From assembly GCA_013203725.1 (NCBI GenBank), contig JABMPK010000014.1:1-13205 (forward strand): a stretch of DNA of 13,205 nt. Direction: 5' to 3'. How positions within the stretch are numbered: position 1 is the first letter of the stretch; each line of letters opens with the position of its first letter. This DNA is from Candidatus Uhrbacteria bacterium (GTDB lineage Bacteria; Patescibacteriota; Patescibacteriia; UBA9934; UBA11717). The translations under genes and the position numbers were made by a program. The notes under the pieces are model-generated. The model saw nothing but the letters and a program-made list of their open reading frames with translations, was not told the DNA's origin and did not search any database. Positions 1 to 7,851 of this stretch are shown here, piece by piece.

Positions 1-779
1 ATATTGACAAGCTTCCTGTCGATCAGAGCCTCCAGTTTGTCTATTTGTGAATCTATGGGTCTGTTCAGTGTAAAGTATAGAGTAACTCCTGCATCCGTTT
101 CTATATCCACTCTCCCCTCCTCGTCAGACAAATTTGCGGTCTCTGGTGTAAGCATTGTTTGCGACTGAACCTGGTCGAATAATCTTACAATATCTTCTAG
201 CCAATCAGAGGATAGCGCGGTTTCTCCCTCACCGATCACCGAGCTCCTGTTATCATTGATCATCGGCGCGCCCTTCCCCTCTTCGTGCTCGATTCCGATT
301 CGTGCACGATCAAGATCTTCTACAACACCCAGCACAGTACCAGATCTATCAACCGCAAACATCACATCGTCTTTCAAAAGATAAAAAGTACTTACCTTCT
401 CTGCAATACTAATATTAACAAGACCGTTTGCCAATTCAATAGATGCGGCGTTTAATGGAAACTCTGCAAGCAAATATGCACTCAGGGCTTCTTCGGAAAA
501 GAACAATTTGTGATTCCTTGGAAATATCCACCACGAGTGTTTTTGCGTTTGCTCAGTAACCTTCTGTGATATGGCTAAATTAATTTCTTCCGACCCGCCA
601 ACCACGTCACCAATGCTCAATCTAACAAACGGTGCATAGATAAAGACACTCATTATTCCAATAATGCCACTTATTGATAAAACAAACAAAACAAGCGATC
701 TTGAAATATGCTTATTTTCCGTCGAGCGAAAATATGGGTTTGCACGACTTTTTTTTGATTTATATTTGCGTCGTTTCAT
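1..779 (-). CDS. ftsQ: Partial FtsQ/DivIB-like cell division protein (POTRA domain), C-terminus cut by window edge
   Basis: Translating the minus strand from the ATG at 779 gives 259 codons without a stop, running off the left edge. The layout is that of FtsQ/DivIB: a short basic cytoplasmic N-terminus (about residues 1-26, starting MKRRKYKSKK), one membrane segment (about 29-50), then a POTRA-like domain (about 52-127). The POTRA domain includes an FtsQ-like stretch with FFSEEALSAYLLAEFP, then NISIAEKVSTFYLL, then a beta segment with VDRSGTVLG. FtsQ is a bitopic divisome scaffold linking FtsL/FtsB with the wall synthase. The start is supported by GAGG about 8 bases upstream. It lies 85 bases after serS. 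Genes beyond the window, possibly ftsA/ftsZ, would be expected but are not seen. The family call rests on architecture and consensus; sequence similarity is weak, as usual for FtsQ. Confidence 0.72.
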   Translation of the reverse strand, partial: MKRRKYKSKKSRANPYFRSTENKHISRSLVLFVLSISGIIGIMSVFIYAPFVRLSIGDVVGGSEEINLAISQKVTEQTQKHSWWIFPRNHKLFFSEEALSAYLLAEFPLNAASIELANGLVNISIAEKVSTFYLLKDDVMFAVDRSGTVLGVVEDLDRARIGIEHEEGKGAPMINDNRSSVIGEGETALSSDWLEDIVRLFDQVQSQTMLTPETANLSDEEGRVDIETDAGVTLYFTLNRPIDSQIDKLEALIDRKLVN

Positions 780-803
780 AAAATCCTCGTACAAGAGACT
801 CAC

Positions 804-827
804 GGTTCACGAGATAACTCAAGAACC
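804..827 (-). other. Imperfect hairpin between serS and the ftsQ-like gene
   Basis: On the minus strand, GGTTC and GAACC pair outside an inner GAG/CTC stem with a TTAT loop, giving about nine pairs (one a wobble) and one mismatch. There is no T-run after it, so it does not look like an intrinsic terminator. It lies in the 85-base gap between serS and the ftsQ-like start and could structure the leader RNA or be chance. Confidence 0.25.
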
Positions 828-864
828 ATCAACCTATTACAAATGCAACGCAACATTCTCAGGG

Positions 865-2130
865 CTAATTTGCCTGAATGCGATCTCGTCCTCCCATGAA
901 TGGTCGCAATGGCTCTGGTATCAATACAGAACCGTCCGCCTGCTGATTATTCTCAAGCAGTGCTATTAAGATTCTGCCGATAGCGAATGCAGTGCCGTTT
1001 AAAGCATGCGCGAATTCATTTTTTCCGTCACGTCTGATTCGTGTTTGAAGTCGTCTTGTCTGATAGTCAGTTGTATTTGATGTTGAGTGAGTCTCTCGAT
1101 ACTGATCCTGCGAAGGTATCCAGGTCTCAATGTCCCACGTTCTTGCAGACGGTGACCCTGTGTCCCCAGCCGCAAGCTTCACAACGCGATACGGAAGTTC
1201 CAACCCTTCCATTAATCTCTCTTGCATTGATAGTAGGAAAGAATGCTCTTTGTCGGACTCGTCGGGGTCTGTAAATGAAAACATTTCAATTTTATCAAAT
1301 TGGTGCACTCTAAGTATTCCCTTTACATCACGACCGTAGCTTCCAGCCTCTCGTCTGTAGCAGGGAGAGAATCCAGCGAGCCTAATTGGTAAGTCTGCAG
1401 GATCCAAAATCTCGTCCATGTACATTGGCCCAAGCGCCTGCTCGGACGTACCGATCAATACAAGATCGTCATTCTTTAAATGATATATTTCCTCCTCACC
1501 CCCTCTTTGCAAATACCCCATCGCGCTCATAGCCTTTGTAGAAACCATATGCGGAGGAATAACTGGCGTAAATCCTTCTGATGTCAAAATAGAAAGAGTG
1601 TATTGAATCAATGCGAACTCTAACAAAACTGCGTCACCGGTTAAAAACGCAAAACGTGCACCCGATGTTTTTGTTGCGCGCTCAGTGTCGATAAGCCCAA
1701 GAGCTTCCCCGATCTCTATATGATCCTTTACTGGAAAATCAAAAACCGGAGGTGTGCCAACCGTTCTCTCTATAATATTTGATGTTTCATCTGCACCTTC
1801 TGGTACATCGTCTTTTAGAATATTGGGAAATGTACTCAAAAGATCGTTCAGTCGTCTTTCAATAGACCCTAAACTTTCCTCTTTTTCTTTTACCTGTTCC
1901 TTAAGCTCCTTGCCCTTGGCAATCAACTCCGATTTTTCGTCGTTTGATACATTGGGAATACTTGAAGCTATATCGTTCGCGGCTGCTCTTAGAACCTCGA
2001 CTTCCTTGATGATCTCCAGCTGCTCGTCTACAAGTGCCAAAGTCTCATCTATGTCTATATCCTTGAACCGCTTTTCATTATTTCTTCGAACTTTGTCAGG
2101 ATTTTGTTGTAAGTACTTTACGTCTATCAT
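865..2130 (-). CDS. serS: Seryl-tRNA synthetase
   Basis: A class II aminoacyl-tRNA synthetase of 421 residues, the usual bacterial length, which charges tRNA-Ser in the cytoplasm. The N-terminal helical arm (about residues 30-100) has the charged coiled-coil pattern that contacts the long variable arm of tRNA-Ser. The catalytic core shows the serine-binding IGTSEQAL stretch (226-233), motif 2 (CYRREAGSYGRD, about 257-268) and motif 3 (AIGRILIALLEN, about 383-394, followed by a PEPLRPFMGG end). A THSTSNTTDYQTRR segment (about 347-360) corresponds to the family's ScSNctDfQaRR, with threonines at the two cysteine positions. The start is well supported: GGAGG lies 10 bases upstream, and its ATG overlaps the TGA of the preceding nucleotidyltransferase (ATGA), implying translational coupling. 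The stop is TAG. Confidence 0.97.
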   Translation of the reverse strand: MIDVKYLQQNPDKVRRNNEKRFKDIDIDETLALVDEQLEIIKEVEVLRAAANDIASSIPNVSNDEKSELIAKGKELKEQVKEKEESLGSIERRLNDLLSTFPNILKDDVPEGADETSNIIERTVGTPPVFDFPVKDHIEIGEALGLIDTERATKTSGARFAFLTGDAVLLEFALIQYTLSILTSEGFTPVIPPHMVSTKAMSAMGYLQRGGEEEIYHLKNDDLVLIGTSEQALGPMYMDEILDPADLPIRLAGFSPCYRREAGSYGRDVKGILRVHQFDKIEMFSFTDPDESDKEHSFLLSMQERLMEGLELPYRVVKLAAGDTGSPSARTWDIETWIPSQDQYRETHSTSNTTDYQTRRLQTRIRRDGKNEFAHALNGTAFAIGRILIALLENNQQADGSVLIPEPLRPFMGGRDRIQAN

Positions 2131-2558
2131 AAGATTCCAACCTCCTCTTCCGCCTGTGAAAGAAAAGATGATTTGAAGATCTCTGGCATGTGCGCAGACC
2201 CTGTTTCAAGTGCTATGTTTGTAAGATTTTGCTCTTTAAGCCAAATTTTTAGGTCTGCCTGTAACTCGTCTTGGTCGTATCCTAGAAGAATCAGTTCTGG
2301 TTCGTGATCGATTATAACCTCATACGATCCCAACTCTTCATCTCCGAGTATAACTTCAGAAACCTCCGACTCGCATTCCAACGCCTCAAGGCGTTCAGCG
2401 ATCAGATTATTCGGTAGATGACCCTTTAATTCCAATACATGTTCGTCGCGTGCGACAACTACGAATAGTTCATCGCCTCTTCCTAGGGCCTCTCTGAAAA
2501 GGTGTCGGTGTCCGTCGTGTACACCGTCGAATGTTCCAAATACCATGACTCGTCGCAT
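2127..2558 (-). CDS. RibL/TagD-type nucleotidyltransferase (possible FAD synthase)
   Basis: A 143-residue protein of the HxGH cytidylyltransferase-like superfamily. The N-terminus carries GTFDGVHDGH (residues 8-17), the nucleotide-binding signature, and the middle has ILLGYDQDEL, resembling the LGYDQ stretch of archaeal RibL FAD synthases more than the TagD glycerol-3-phosphate cytidylyltransferases. A late KSSF may be the counterpart of the phosphate-binding serine motif. It would transfer AMP or CMP to a small phosphorylated substrate; the substrate cannot be read from sequence. I chose the ATG at 2558 because the protein then begins directly at the first Rossmann strand. A longer frame reaches a TTG at 2621 inside lysS but adds residues unlike the family. 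It sits 31 bases after lysS and overlaps serS by four bases. Confidence 0.85.
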   Translation of the reverse strand: MRRVMVFGTFDGVHDGHRHLFREALGRGDELFVVVARDEHVLELKGHLPNNLIAERLEALECESEVSEVILGDEELGSYEVIIDHEPELILLGYDQDELQADLKIWLKEQNLTNIALETGSAHMPEIFKSSFLSQAEEEVGIL

Positions 2559-2589
2559 AGCTTTTGTGTTTTGTTTATTAGAAGTGCCT

Positions 2590-4086
2590 CTATAAAACCT
2601 CAGAATCGTCTTCGCTGTCAAGCTCTTTGAATCTCAATGTGGGGAAAAGTATAACTTCCTTTATATTGTGAGAGTCAGTTAGGACCTGCGTGATACGTTC
2701 AATACCCATTCCAACTCCGGCTGTTGGTGGCATTCCGTGCTTCATCGCGTAAACAAAGTCATTGTCTTGGCGCTGAGCTTCCTCGTCGCCTGCAATGTGG
2801 GCCTTCTCCTGCTCCTCCATGCGTTCCTGTTGATCCACTGGGTCGTTCAACTCGGAGAACGCCTTCATCACCTCAAACCCGCCTCCTACTATCAACTGGA
2901 ACATCTCTACGCGATTTGGCTGCCCCTCTTTTCGCTTTGCAAGCGGCGTCATCGCAGCGGGATAATCCATCACAAACGTTGGCTGCATTACCCCTGGTCT
3001 GACAAGCTTCTTGAAGATGCTGTCGATAATTGTAGCCATTGAGTCAGCGTCACCAATTTCAACACCGTGCTCCTTGGCCGCGCTCCTTGCAGTCTCCTCG
3101 TCATCAATTAAATCGACATCCAATCCTATAACGCCGTGTATAAGATCGCGATATGTAATGCGCTTAAATGGCGATTTGAAGTCCAACTCATTTCCGTCGT
3201 ACATTATTTTTGATGCGTCTTTTCCGATTGCAAGGATAAGCTCACGAATCATCTCCTCCATCATTCGCATCAACTCCTCGTAGTCCATGTACGCTACATA
3301 CGCCTCAACCTGAGAGAACTCAGGATTATGTGCGTGATCAATACCCTCGTTTCTAAAACATCGTGCAATCTCGTAAACTCGCTCGAATCCTCCAATTACC
3401 AGTCGCTTCAAGTAAAGCTCTGGAGCTATGCGCATGTACATTTCTTGATCGAGTGCGTTATGGTGAGTCGCAAATGGTTTCGCGTTCGCACCGGCTGCAA
3501 CATGTTGGAGTATCGGCGTGTCCACTTCCAAAAATCCACGACCGTCTAAAAACTTTCTGATAGCAGTCACTATAGCTGCGCGTGCTCTAAATACAGCTCG
3601 TACACTTTCATTAGAGATCAAATCGAGCTCCCTGTGTCGAAACCTCGTCTCAACGTCGCTCAGTCCATGCCATTTTTCCGGTAATGGCAAAAGTGCTTTT
3701 GAAATGATCTGCACACTCTTCGCATCTACCGACGATTCACCAGTTCGTGTAACTATTGTTACACCATTGATATGTACAAAATCGCCAACATCGAGTGTCT
3801 CTGACATGAAGTTGTACCCCTCCTCCCCTAAACTATCCTGTTTAACCATCGCCTGAGCCTGCCCTGATTCATCTTCTAGTTTAATAAAAGAAAGAGCGCC
3901 ATGTTTGCGTATGGCCCGAACGCGACCAACTACATCAACGCTTGTTTTCTCTTCGTCTAAAACAGAAAATTGTGACAAGAATTCAGCAAGCGTATGGGTA
4001 CGCTCAATTCGGGCAGGGTATGGATTTATCCCTGCTTCTTGTAAGTGTGCGAGCCTGGCTCGTCTTTCTTTTTCTTCAGCAATCAT
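2590..4086 (-). CDS. lysS: Lysyl-tRNA synthetase, class II
   Basis: A 498-residue class II LysRS, normal length for bacteria, charging tRNA-Lys. An N-terminal helix leads into an OB-fold anticodon-binding domain (about 50-130). The catalytic core follows, with the stretch around ELYLKRLVIGGFERVYEI (about 223-240), motif 2 RCFRNEGID (242-250) followed by HNPEF, the MDYPAAMTPLAKR and AFSELNDPVDQ segments, and motif 3 GVGMGIERI (457-465). All are standard for LysRS and separate it from AspRS/AsnRS. The ATG at 4086 is preceded by no Shine-Dalgarno, but a promoter-like pair lies just upstream, suggesting a very short leader. It starts 52 bases after greA and ends with TAG 31 bases before the nucleotidyltransferase start. 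An acidic tail (SEDDSEVL) closes the protein. Confidence 0.97.
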   Translation of the reverse strand: MIAEEKERRARLAHLQEAGINPYPARIERTHTLAEFLSQFSVLDEEKTSVDVVGRVRAIRKHGALSFIKLEDESGQAQAMVKQDSLGEEGYNFMSETLDVGDFVHINGVTIVTRTGESSVDAKSVQIISKALLPLPEKWHGLSDVETRFRHRELDLISNESVRAVFRARAAIVTAIRKFLDGRGFLEVDTPILQHVAAGANAKPFATHHNALDQEMYMRIAPELYLKRLVIGGFERVYEIARCFRNEGIDHAHNPEFSQVEAYVAYMDYEELMRMMEEMIRELILAIGKDASKIMYDGNELDFKSPFKRITYRDLIHGVIGLDVDLIDDEETARSAAKEHGVEIGDADSMATIIDSIFKKLVRPGVMQPTFVMDYPAAMTPLAKRKEGQPNRVEMFQLIVGGGFEVMKAFSELNDPVDQQERMEEQEKAHIAGDEEAQRQDNDFVYAMKHGMPPTAGVGMGIERITQVLTDSHNIKEVILFPTLRFKELDSEDDSEVL

Positions 4087-4103
4087 AGTGCAAATATGGG
4101 CCT

Positions 4104-4132
4104 ACAATACAAAAATTACTCTAATGCGTCAA
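4104..4132 (-). promoter_or_regulatory. Putative sigma70-type promoter for lysS
   Basis: In the gap after greA the minus strand reads TTGACG (4127-4132), then 17 bases, then TATTGT (4104-4109): five of six and four of six matches to the -35 and -10 consensus at ideal spacing. Transcription would start about 4097, only about 11 bases before the lysS ATG, so the mRNA would be nearly leaderless. This fits the absence of a Shine-Dalgarno there. It suggests lysS, the nucleotidyltransferase, serS and perhaps ftsQ can be expressed apart from the mre genes. Confidence 0.5.
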
Positions 4133-4138
4133 GGGGTA

Positions 4139-4600
4139 CTACAGAATCGTTGATACTGTGTACTGAATTGCTCCAGACGGTGTTTCAACCTTTACCGCGT
4201 CGCCTGACTTGGCGCCGATAAACGCTCTTCCCATCGGAGACTCGTTGCTTATCTTTCCGGTCATTGGATCCGCTTCGTTACTGCCAACAACTTGAAATGT
4301 TGTCTCTTTGCCATCTCGGGTTGCCGTAAATGTTGTACCAATGTTGATAGCTTCGCCTCCTTGTTGCGACTCTACAATTACAGCATTCTTCAAGAGAGCG
4401 TCTAGTTCAAGCACTCGCTTTTCGTTGGCAGCCTGTCTGTCTTTGGCGTCGTGATATTCAAAATTCTCCGACAAGTCTCCAAGTGACTTAGCGTATTCTA
4501 ATTGACTAGCAACTTCTTTCCGCGTCACAGTTTCCCTGTGCTTCATCTCTTCTGTCAATTCATCAAACTTTTCCTGACTCATGTAATCTGCGTCCGACAT
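4139..4600 (-). CDS. greA: Transcription elongation factor GreA
   Basis: A 153-residue GreA, close to the family's usual ~158. The N-terminal coiled coil (about residues 7-75) carries the tip motif GDLSEN (41-46), followed by FEYHDAKDRQ; the acidic D42 and E45 are the pair that helps RNA polymerase cleave backtracked RNA. The C-terminal FKBP-like domain (about 80-153) has the typical ISNESPMGRAFIGAKSGD stretch. It acts in the RNA polymerase secondary channel to rescue stalled complexes. Start: the ATG at 4600 is used; an ATG at 4582 (MSQEKFDEL) is equally consistent with the family, and neither has a clear ribosome site. It begins 13 bases after the end of mrdA and is probably co-transcribed with it. 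Confidence 0.95.
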   Translation of the reverse strand: MSDADYMSQEKFDELTEEMKHRETVTRKEVASQLEYAKSLGDLSENFEYHDAKDRQAANEKRVLELDALLKNAVIVESQQGGEAINIGTTFTATRDGKETTFQVVGSNEADPMTGKISNESPMGRAFIGAKSGDAVKVETPSGAIQYTVSTIL

Positions 4601-4613
4601 AATATTTGTTTAT

Positions 4614-4898
4614 TCATCTTGTCTGGCGGGTAAACCACCACTCAAAGATATCATACGTGAGTGGAACGGCAACAGCCGATCCTTCCCCACCCTCTTGAAT
4701 AAGAACTGTAACTACTATTTCTGGCTGCTCGTATGGAGCGAAGCCTGTGAACCAAGCATGGTTATCTTTCTCCGTGTGCCATTGCGCCGTCCCTGTCTTT
4801 CCGGCCGAGCTTACCGGTAAACTTGCAAGTCGTCTTGCAGACCCTGTAAGTACCGCATCTCGCAATCCCTTTCGAACAATCTCGAGCTTCTGCAGATG
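4614..4898 (-). pseudogene. mrdA: C-terminal piece of PBP2 in the shifted frame (KTG motif)
   Basis: This reading frame continues the mrdA protein after the frameshift. Read from about 4898 it gives HLQKLEIVRKGLRDAV, which fits the helix before the third active-site motif of PBP2, then SSAGKTGTAQW with the conserved KTGT, then WFTGFAPYEQPEIVVTVLIQ and a normal C-terminus ending at TGA (4614-4616). It has no convincing start of its own: the first possible one is a TTG at 4865. Its intact family motifs show that it belongs to the preceding gene. A standalone protein from here would have no SxxK serine and could not work as a transpeptidase. Confidence 0.85.
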
Positions 4899-6540
4899 CA
4901 GGCTGCTCGCTAATTACAACAGGCGTTGTATCGTGATATTTGCCCTGAGACTCGTATCCGTCCACGATTTGAGGCTTATACATTATTCCACCATTTGCAA
5001 ACGCAGATGTAAAGGCTGCCACCTGCAGCGGAGTAACGAGTATGTCGCCCTGGCCGATAGATGCATGGTATGTGTCTCCAATATACCATGGTTCATTTTT
5101 TACGCGATTCTTCCATTCAACAGAGGGTAAGAATCCGCTCGCTTCTCCGGGCAGATCTATTCCAAGTGCCTGTCCGAGTCCAAACTGCGAAGCTGACGAC
5201 ATCATTGCCTCCAGCCCAAGCCCATCGAACTCCTTAAACCCCCCTCCTATCATGTAAAAGAATGTATTCACTGATTCCGCAATCGCTTTACGCACATTTG
5301 TTACTCCATGACCGCCAGCTTTCCAGTCTGGGAAGTAGAACTGGCCAATTCGGATACCACCATTACTTATAATAGTCGTCCGCTCGTCTATAATTCCAGC
5401 ATCGATAGCCGCTGCTGCAACAATGGGCTTGAATGTTGACCCTGATGGAAACTGACCAGAAACCGCTCGGGTAAATAGTGGGGCCGCCGGATTCTCTATC
5501 AACGCAAGGTACTCATCAGCATCAATAACTCCGCTAAAGATATTTGAATCAAAACCTGGATATGAAACAAGCGCCCGAACCCCACCGTCTCTTGGATCCA
5601 TTACAACGACAGATGCATTCTTGACACCGATCTTGTCAATAATCTCATCTAACTTTATTTCTATGAACGCCTGGAGCTCGGTGTCTATATGCAATGTAAG
5701 ATTAGCGCCACCTACCGCGTCTCTTTGTTCCAGTATAGATTGTTCCCTCCCGATAGCATCGACCTCAACCGAGCGCTCACCTGGATACCCGCGCAATAAA
5801 TCTTGGTACTCGCGTTCTATACCGGCCTTACCAACAATGTCACGTTGTGAATATCCTTGTTTTCTCCGTATCTCATACTCCTCTTTATTTATTACACCCA
5901 CATATCCAAGTAGCGAAGAAAGTGTTTTTGTACCGTTAACATCAAACAACCTTCTGTTCCCCGCCTCTATACGTAACCCAGGATAATTTTCCTGTGATGC
6001 TAGCACCCGCATTGCAGAATCAAACTCCACATCCTGAGACAGTAACAACTCCGGTTTGTCGTCGTCTAGTTCTATAAGGATATCATGCGCCTCATTTTCT
6101 GTGATTCCAAGAAGCTCCGAGGTTGACTGGACAATGGATAAGTAGTTTTCGTCGTCTTCTAGTTTGTCGGTATCAACCCATAATGAAAATGCAGGAACAT
6201 TACGAGCAATTATCTGTCCACTTCTGTCCATAATCAAGCCACGATCGGCCACGATCCGTTCATTCTGAATTCGGTTCCCTTCTGCTAGGCCAAAAAAGTA
6301 TGACCCATTAAGTATTTGAAGGTACGCGGCACGAGTAACAAACAAGCCAAGTATCAAAATAGCAATAACTCCACCAATCATTGTTCTTCTTGATGTAATG
6401 GACGACCCCAAAAATGAAGCTTGTCTAATCTGCCGCGCGTCGTCACCAATCGCATCCTCAAAATCAAAATCCTCCATCGGTGTTTTAATTTCACCGAGAG
6501 CATCCATTGGTTGAATAAGGAATGGTGATTGAGGTTTCAT
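4762..6540 (-). CDS. mrdA: Penicillin-binding protein 2, main part (frameshifted before KTG motif)
   Basis: The class B transpeptidase that cross-links peptidoglycan during rod elongation. About 50 cytoplasmic residues precede one membrane anchor (about 53-75). Then come the PBP dimer domain (from about 95, with VADRGLIMDRSG) and the transpeptidase domain. Catalytic SxxK is S368-T-F-K371 in FPSGSTFKP, and the SxN motif is S423-V-N425. The third motif, KTG, is missing from this frame: after about residue 547 (near position 4900) the frame reads unrelated sequence to a stop at 4762, while the true C-terminus continues in another frame from about 4898 to 4614. Restored, the protein would be about 641 residues, normal for PBP2. 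The start ATG overlaps the mreD stop (ATGA). One extra base, or two lost, within about 4884-4905 explains it; a sequencing or assembly error is at least as likely as a real mutation. Confidence 0.9.
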   Translation of the reverse strand: MKPQSPFLIQPMDALGEIKTPMEDFDFEDAIGDDARQIRQASFLGSSITSRRTMIGGVIAILILGLFVTRAAYLQILNGSYFFGLAEGNRIQNERIVADRGLIMDRSGQIIARNVPAFSLWVDTDKLEDDENYLSIVQSTSELLGITENEAHDILIELDDDKPELLLSQDVEFDSAMRVLASQENYPGLRIEAGNRRLFDVNGTKTLSSLLGYVGVINKEEYEIRRKQGYSQRDIVGKAGIEREYQDLLRGYPGERSVEVDAIGREQSILEQRDAVGGANLTLHIDTELQAFIEIKLDEIIDKIGVKNASVVVMDPRDGGVRALVSYPGFDSNIFSGVIDADEYLALIENPAAPLFTRAVSGQFPSGSTFKPIVAAAAIDAGIIDERTTIISNGGIRIGQFYFPDWKAGGHGVTNVRKAIAESVNTFFYMIGGGFKEFDGLGLEAMMSSASQFGLGQALGIDLPGEASGFLPSVEWKNRVKNEPWYIGDTYHASIGQGDILVTPLQVAAFTSAFANGGIMYKPQIVDGYESQGKYHDTTPVVISEQPASAEARDCSKGIARCGTYRVCKTTCKFTGKLGRKDRDGAMAHGER

Positions 6541-7040
6541 GAACTAAGGCGTATATATTGTGCAACTGAGGATCGTATTCGCGGCAGTCCAAGCATCAAA
6601 ATCCACATTGTGATAGTCGCGAGGATGGATGCAACTATACTCTCCTGCAACCATAGCGAGACTGGTACAGCGCCTGAAAAAAATGTGACTACCAAAGCTC
6701 TCATTGCGGTCCAAAGAAAGACAATAGCACCAGCAGTACCTATCGCTGCGTATAAAGAAATATGAGTGATATGTTGCTCTACCACATAGATTAGCGCCAC
6801 CCCCAACACAACAGAAATAATTATGTCACCTGAGGCCGACACTGTGTGAAGATCTTGCACAATTCCAAAACCTATCAGCCAAGCCAGTCCAAGGTAGGGC
6901 CTTAGATGAAACACATGGTAGATGCCAATACAGATCGCGAGCGGAACAAGTGCGAATTGGTTTGTAAAAGAATGAAGGAATCCAAACTCAACAAACATTA
7001 CAAGCAGGAAACTTATTAGATGGAAAAAGTAAGCCATCAT
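6537..7040 (-). CDS. mreD: Rod shape-determining protein MreD
   Basis: A 167-residue, very hydrophobic protein with about five or six membrane segments spread over its length (first at about 4-24). Size, topology and position between mreC and mrdA match MreD, the membrane component of the elongasome. Sequence conservation of MreD is low, so context carries much of the call; the stretch LIGFGIVQDLHTVSASGD fits the family's conserved glycine/aspartate region after the central helix. The ATG at 7040 overlaps the mreC stop (ATGA), and the TGA overlaps the mrdA start the same way, implying translational coupling of all three. A second ATG follows directly at 7037. Confidence 0.88.
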   Translation of the reverse strand: MMAYFFHLISFLLVMFVEFGFLHSFTNQFALVPLAICIGIYHVFHLRPYLGLAWLIGFGIVQDLHTVSASGDIIISVVLGVALIYVVEQHITHISLYAAIGTAGAIVFLWTAMRALVVTFFSGAVPVSLWLQESIVASILATITMWILMLGLPRIRSSVAQYIRLSS

Positions 7041-7846
7041 AATACTGGCGTCTTTATAACACCGACCATCAATACATGTTTAAGGTCAGCGAGTGGTTCT
7101 ACAAATAAATGGAGGAAAGGAGCGTTCTCGTCCTCCTCGATGCTGTTCACAAGCCCGATAACCAATCCTCGCGGAATACCGGGATCAATACCGGATGTAA
7201 TCACGACATCGTTCACTGCAACGTCTGTGTCTCGCGGGACGAATCCAAAGCGCACTAATGAGCCATTGCCTCCACTTACAATTCCGGTTGTTCCCTCCTG
7301 GTCTAACAACGATGCTCCAACAACGGATTCTGCATTTGTAACAAGCGCAATTCTAGAAGTCTGTGGAAAAACCTCCTGTACGACTCCAAAGAATGTCCCG
7401 TCGCCCGTGATAACCGGATCTAGTAAAGAAATTCCGTGGAACGCACCTTTGTCAATTAACAGTTCTTCGTTTTGAAAACTACGCGTCCTAACAAGTACTT
7501 TTGCGGCCAAAACGGTTTCTCCAGAGCTTTCTGTATACGAAAGAAGTCGCTGTGCTTGTTCAAGCATTCTGCTGTCGTCCTCCCAGCGCGCAGCGGTTTG
7601 AGCGAGCTGTAAAACTTGAGCCTCTCGATCCTTAAGCTCGGTGATTAATTCTTCGCGCGATGCAAAGAAGACTTCTCCAAGTTCGTCTGACGATGTCCCG
7701 ACAACTGTGAAAGGTCTCTCGAACCATCCAAAAAATCGTCCACCAAAACCACGGACGATATTTGTTCGAGCAAGTACAGCAATTACTAGTCCAACAGAGA
7801 GGATGAGTAGTAGGCGGATGACCCACTGTGTTTGCATCTGCCTCAT
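7037..7846 (-). CDS. mreC: Rod shape-determining protein MreC
   Basis: A 269-residue bitopic protein with the standard MreC plan: a short cytoplasmic end, one membrane helix (about 8-26), an extracytoplasmic coiled coil (about 52-105, rich in E, L and Q), and the paired beta-barrel region (about 112-265). The late beta domain contains SGIDPGIPRGLVIG (218-231), the most recognisable MreC stretch, and an earlier LVRTRSFQNEELLIDKG segment matches the family's start of the beta region. MreC activates PBP2 in the elongation complex. It begins five bases after the mreB stop and overlaps mreD by four bases. No Shine-Dalgarno is visible; an ATG three codons in is an alternative start. Confidence 0.95.
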   Translation of the reverse strand: MRQMQTQWVIRLLLILSVGLVIAVLARTNIVRGFGGRFFGWFERPFTVVGTSSDELGEVFFASREELITELKDREAQVLQLAQTAARWEDDSRMLEQAQRLLSYTESSGETVLAAKVLVRTRSFQNEELLIDKGAFHGISLLDPVITGDGTFFGVVQEVFPQTSRIALVTNAESVVGASLLDQEGTTGIVSGGNGSLVRFGFVPRDTDVAVNDVVITSGIDPGIPRGLVIGLVNSIEEDENAPFLHLFVEPLADLKHVLMVGVIKTPVL

Positions 7847-7851
7847 ATTTT

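Noticed and set aside
664..969. Plus-strand open frame of 101 codons
   Set aside because: It lies antisense to the serS end and the ftsQ-like start, has no family-like motifs, and the minus strand reads far more convincingly.
2559..2621. Longer nucleotidyltransferase start (TTG at 2621) overlapping lysS
   Set aside because: The extra 21 residues are antisense-free but overlap lysS coding sequence in another frame and do not resemble the family; the ATG at 2558 begins at the first strand.
4884..4905. Programmed ribosomal frameshifting in mrdA
   Set aside because: No canonical slippery heptamer or clear downstream pseudoknot is visible. An indel, real or technical, explains it more simply, so it is listed only as a remote option.
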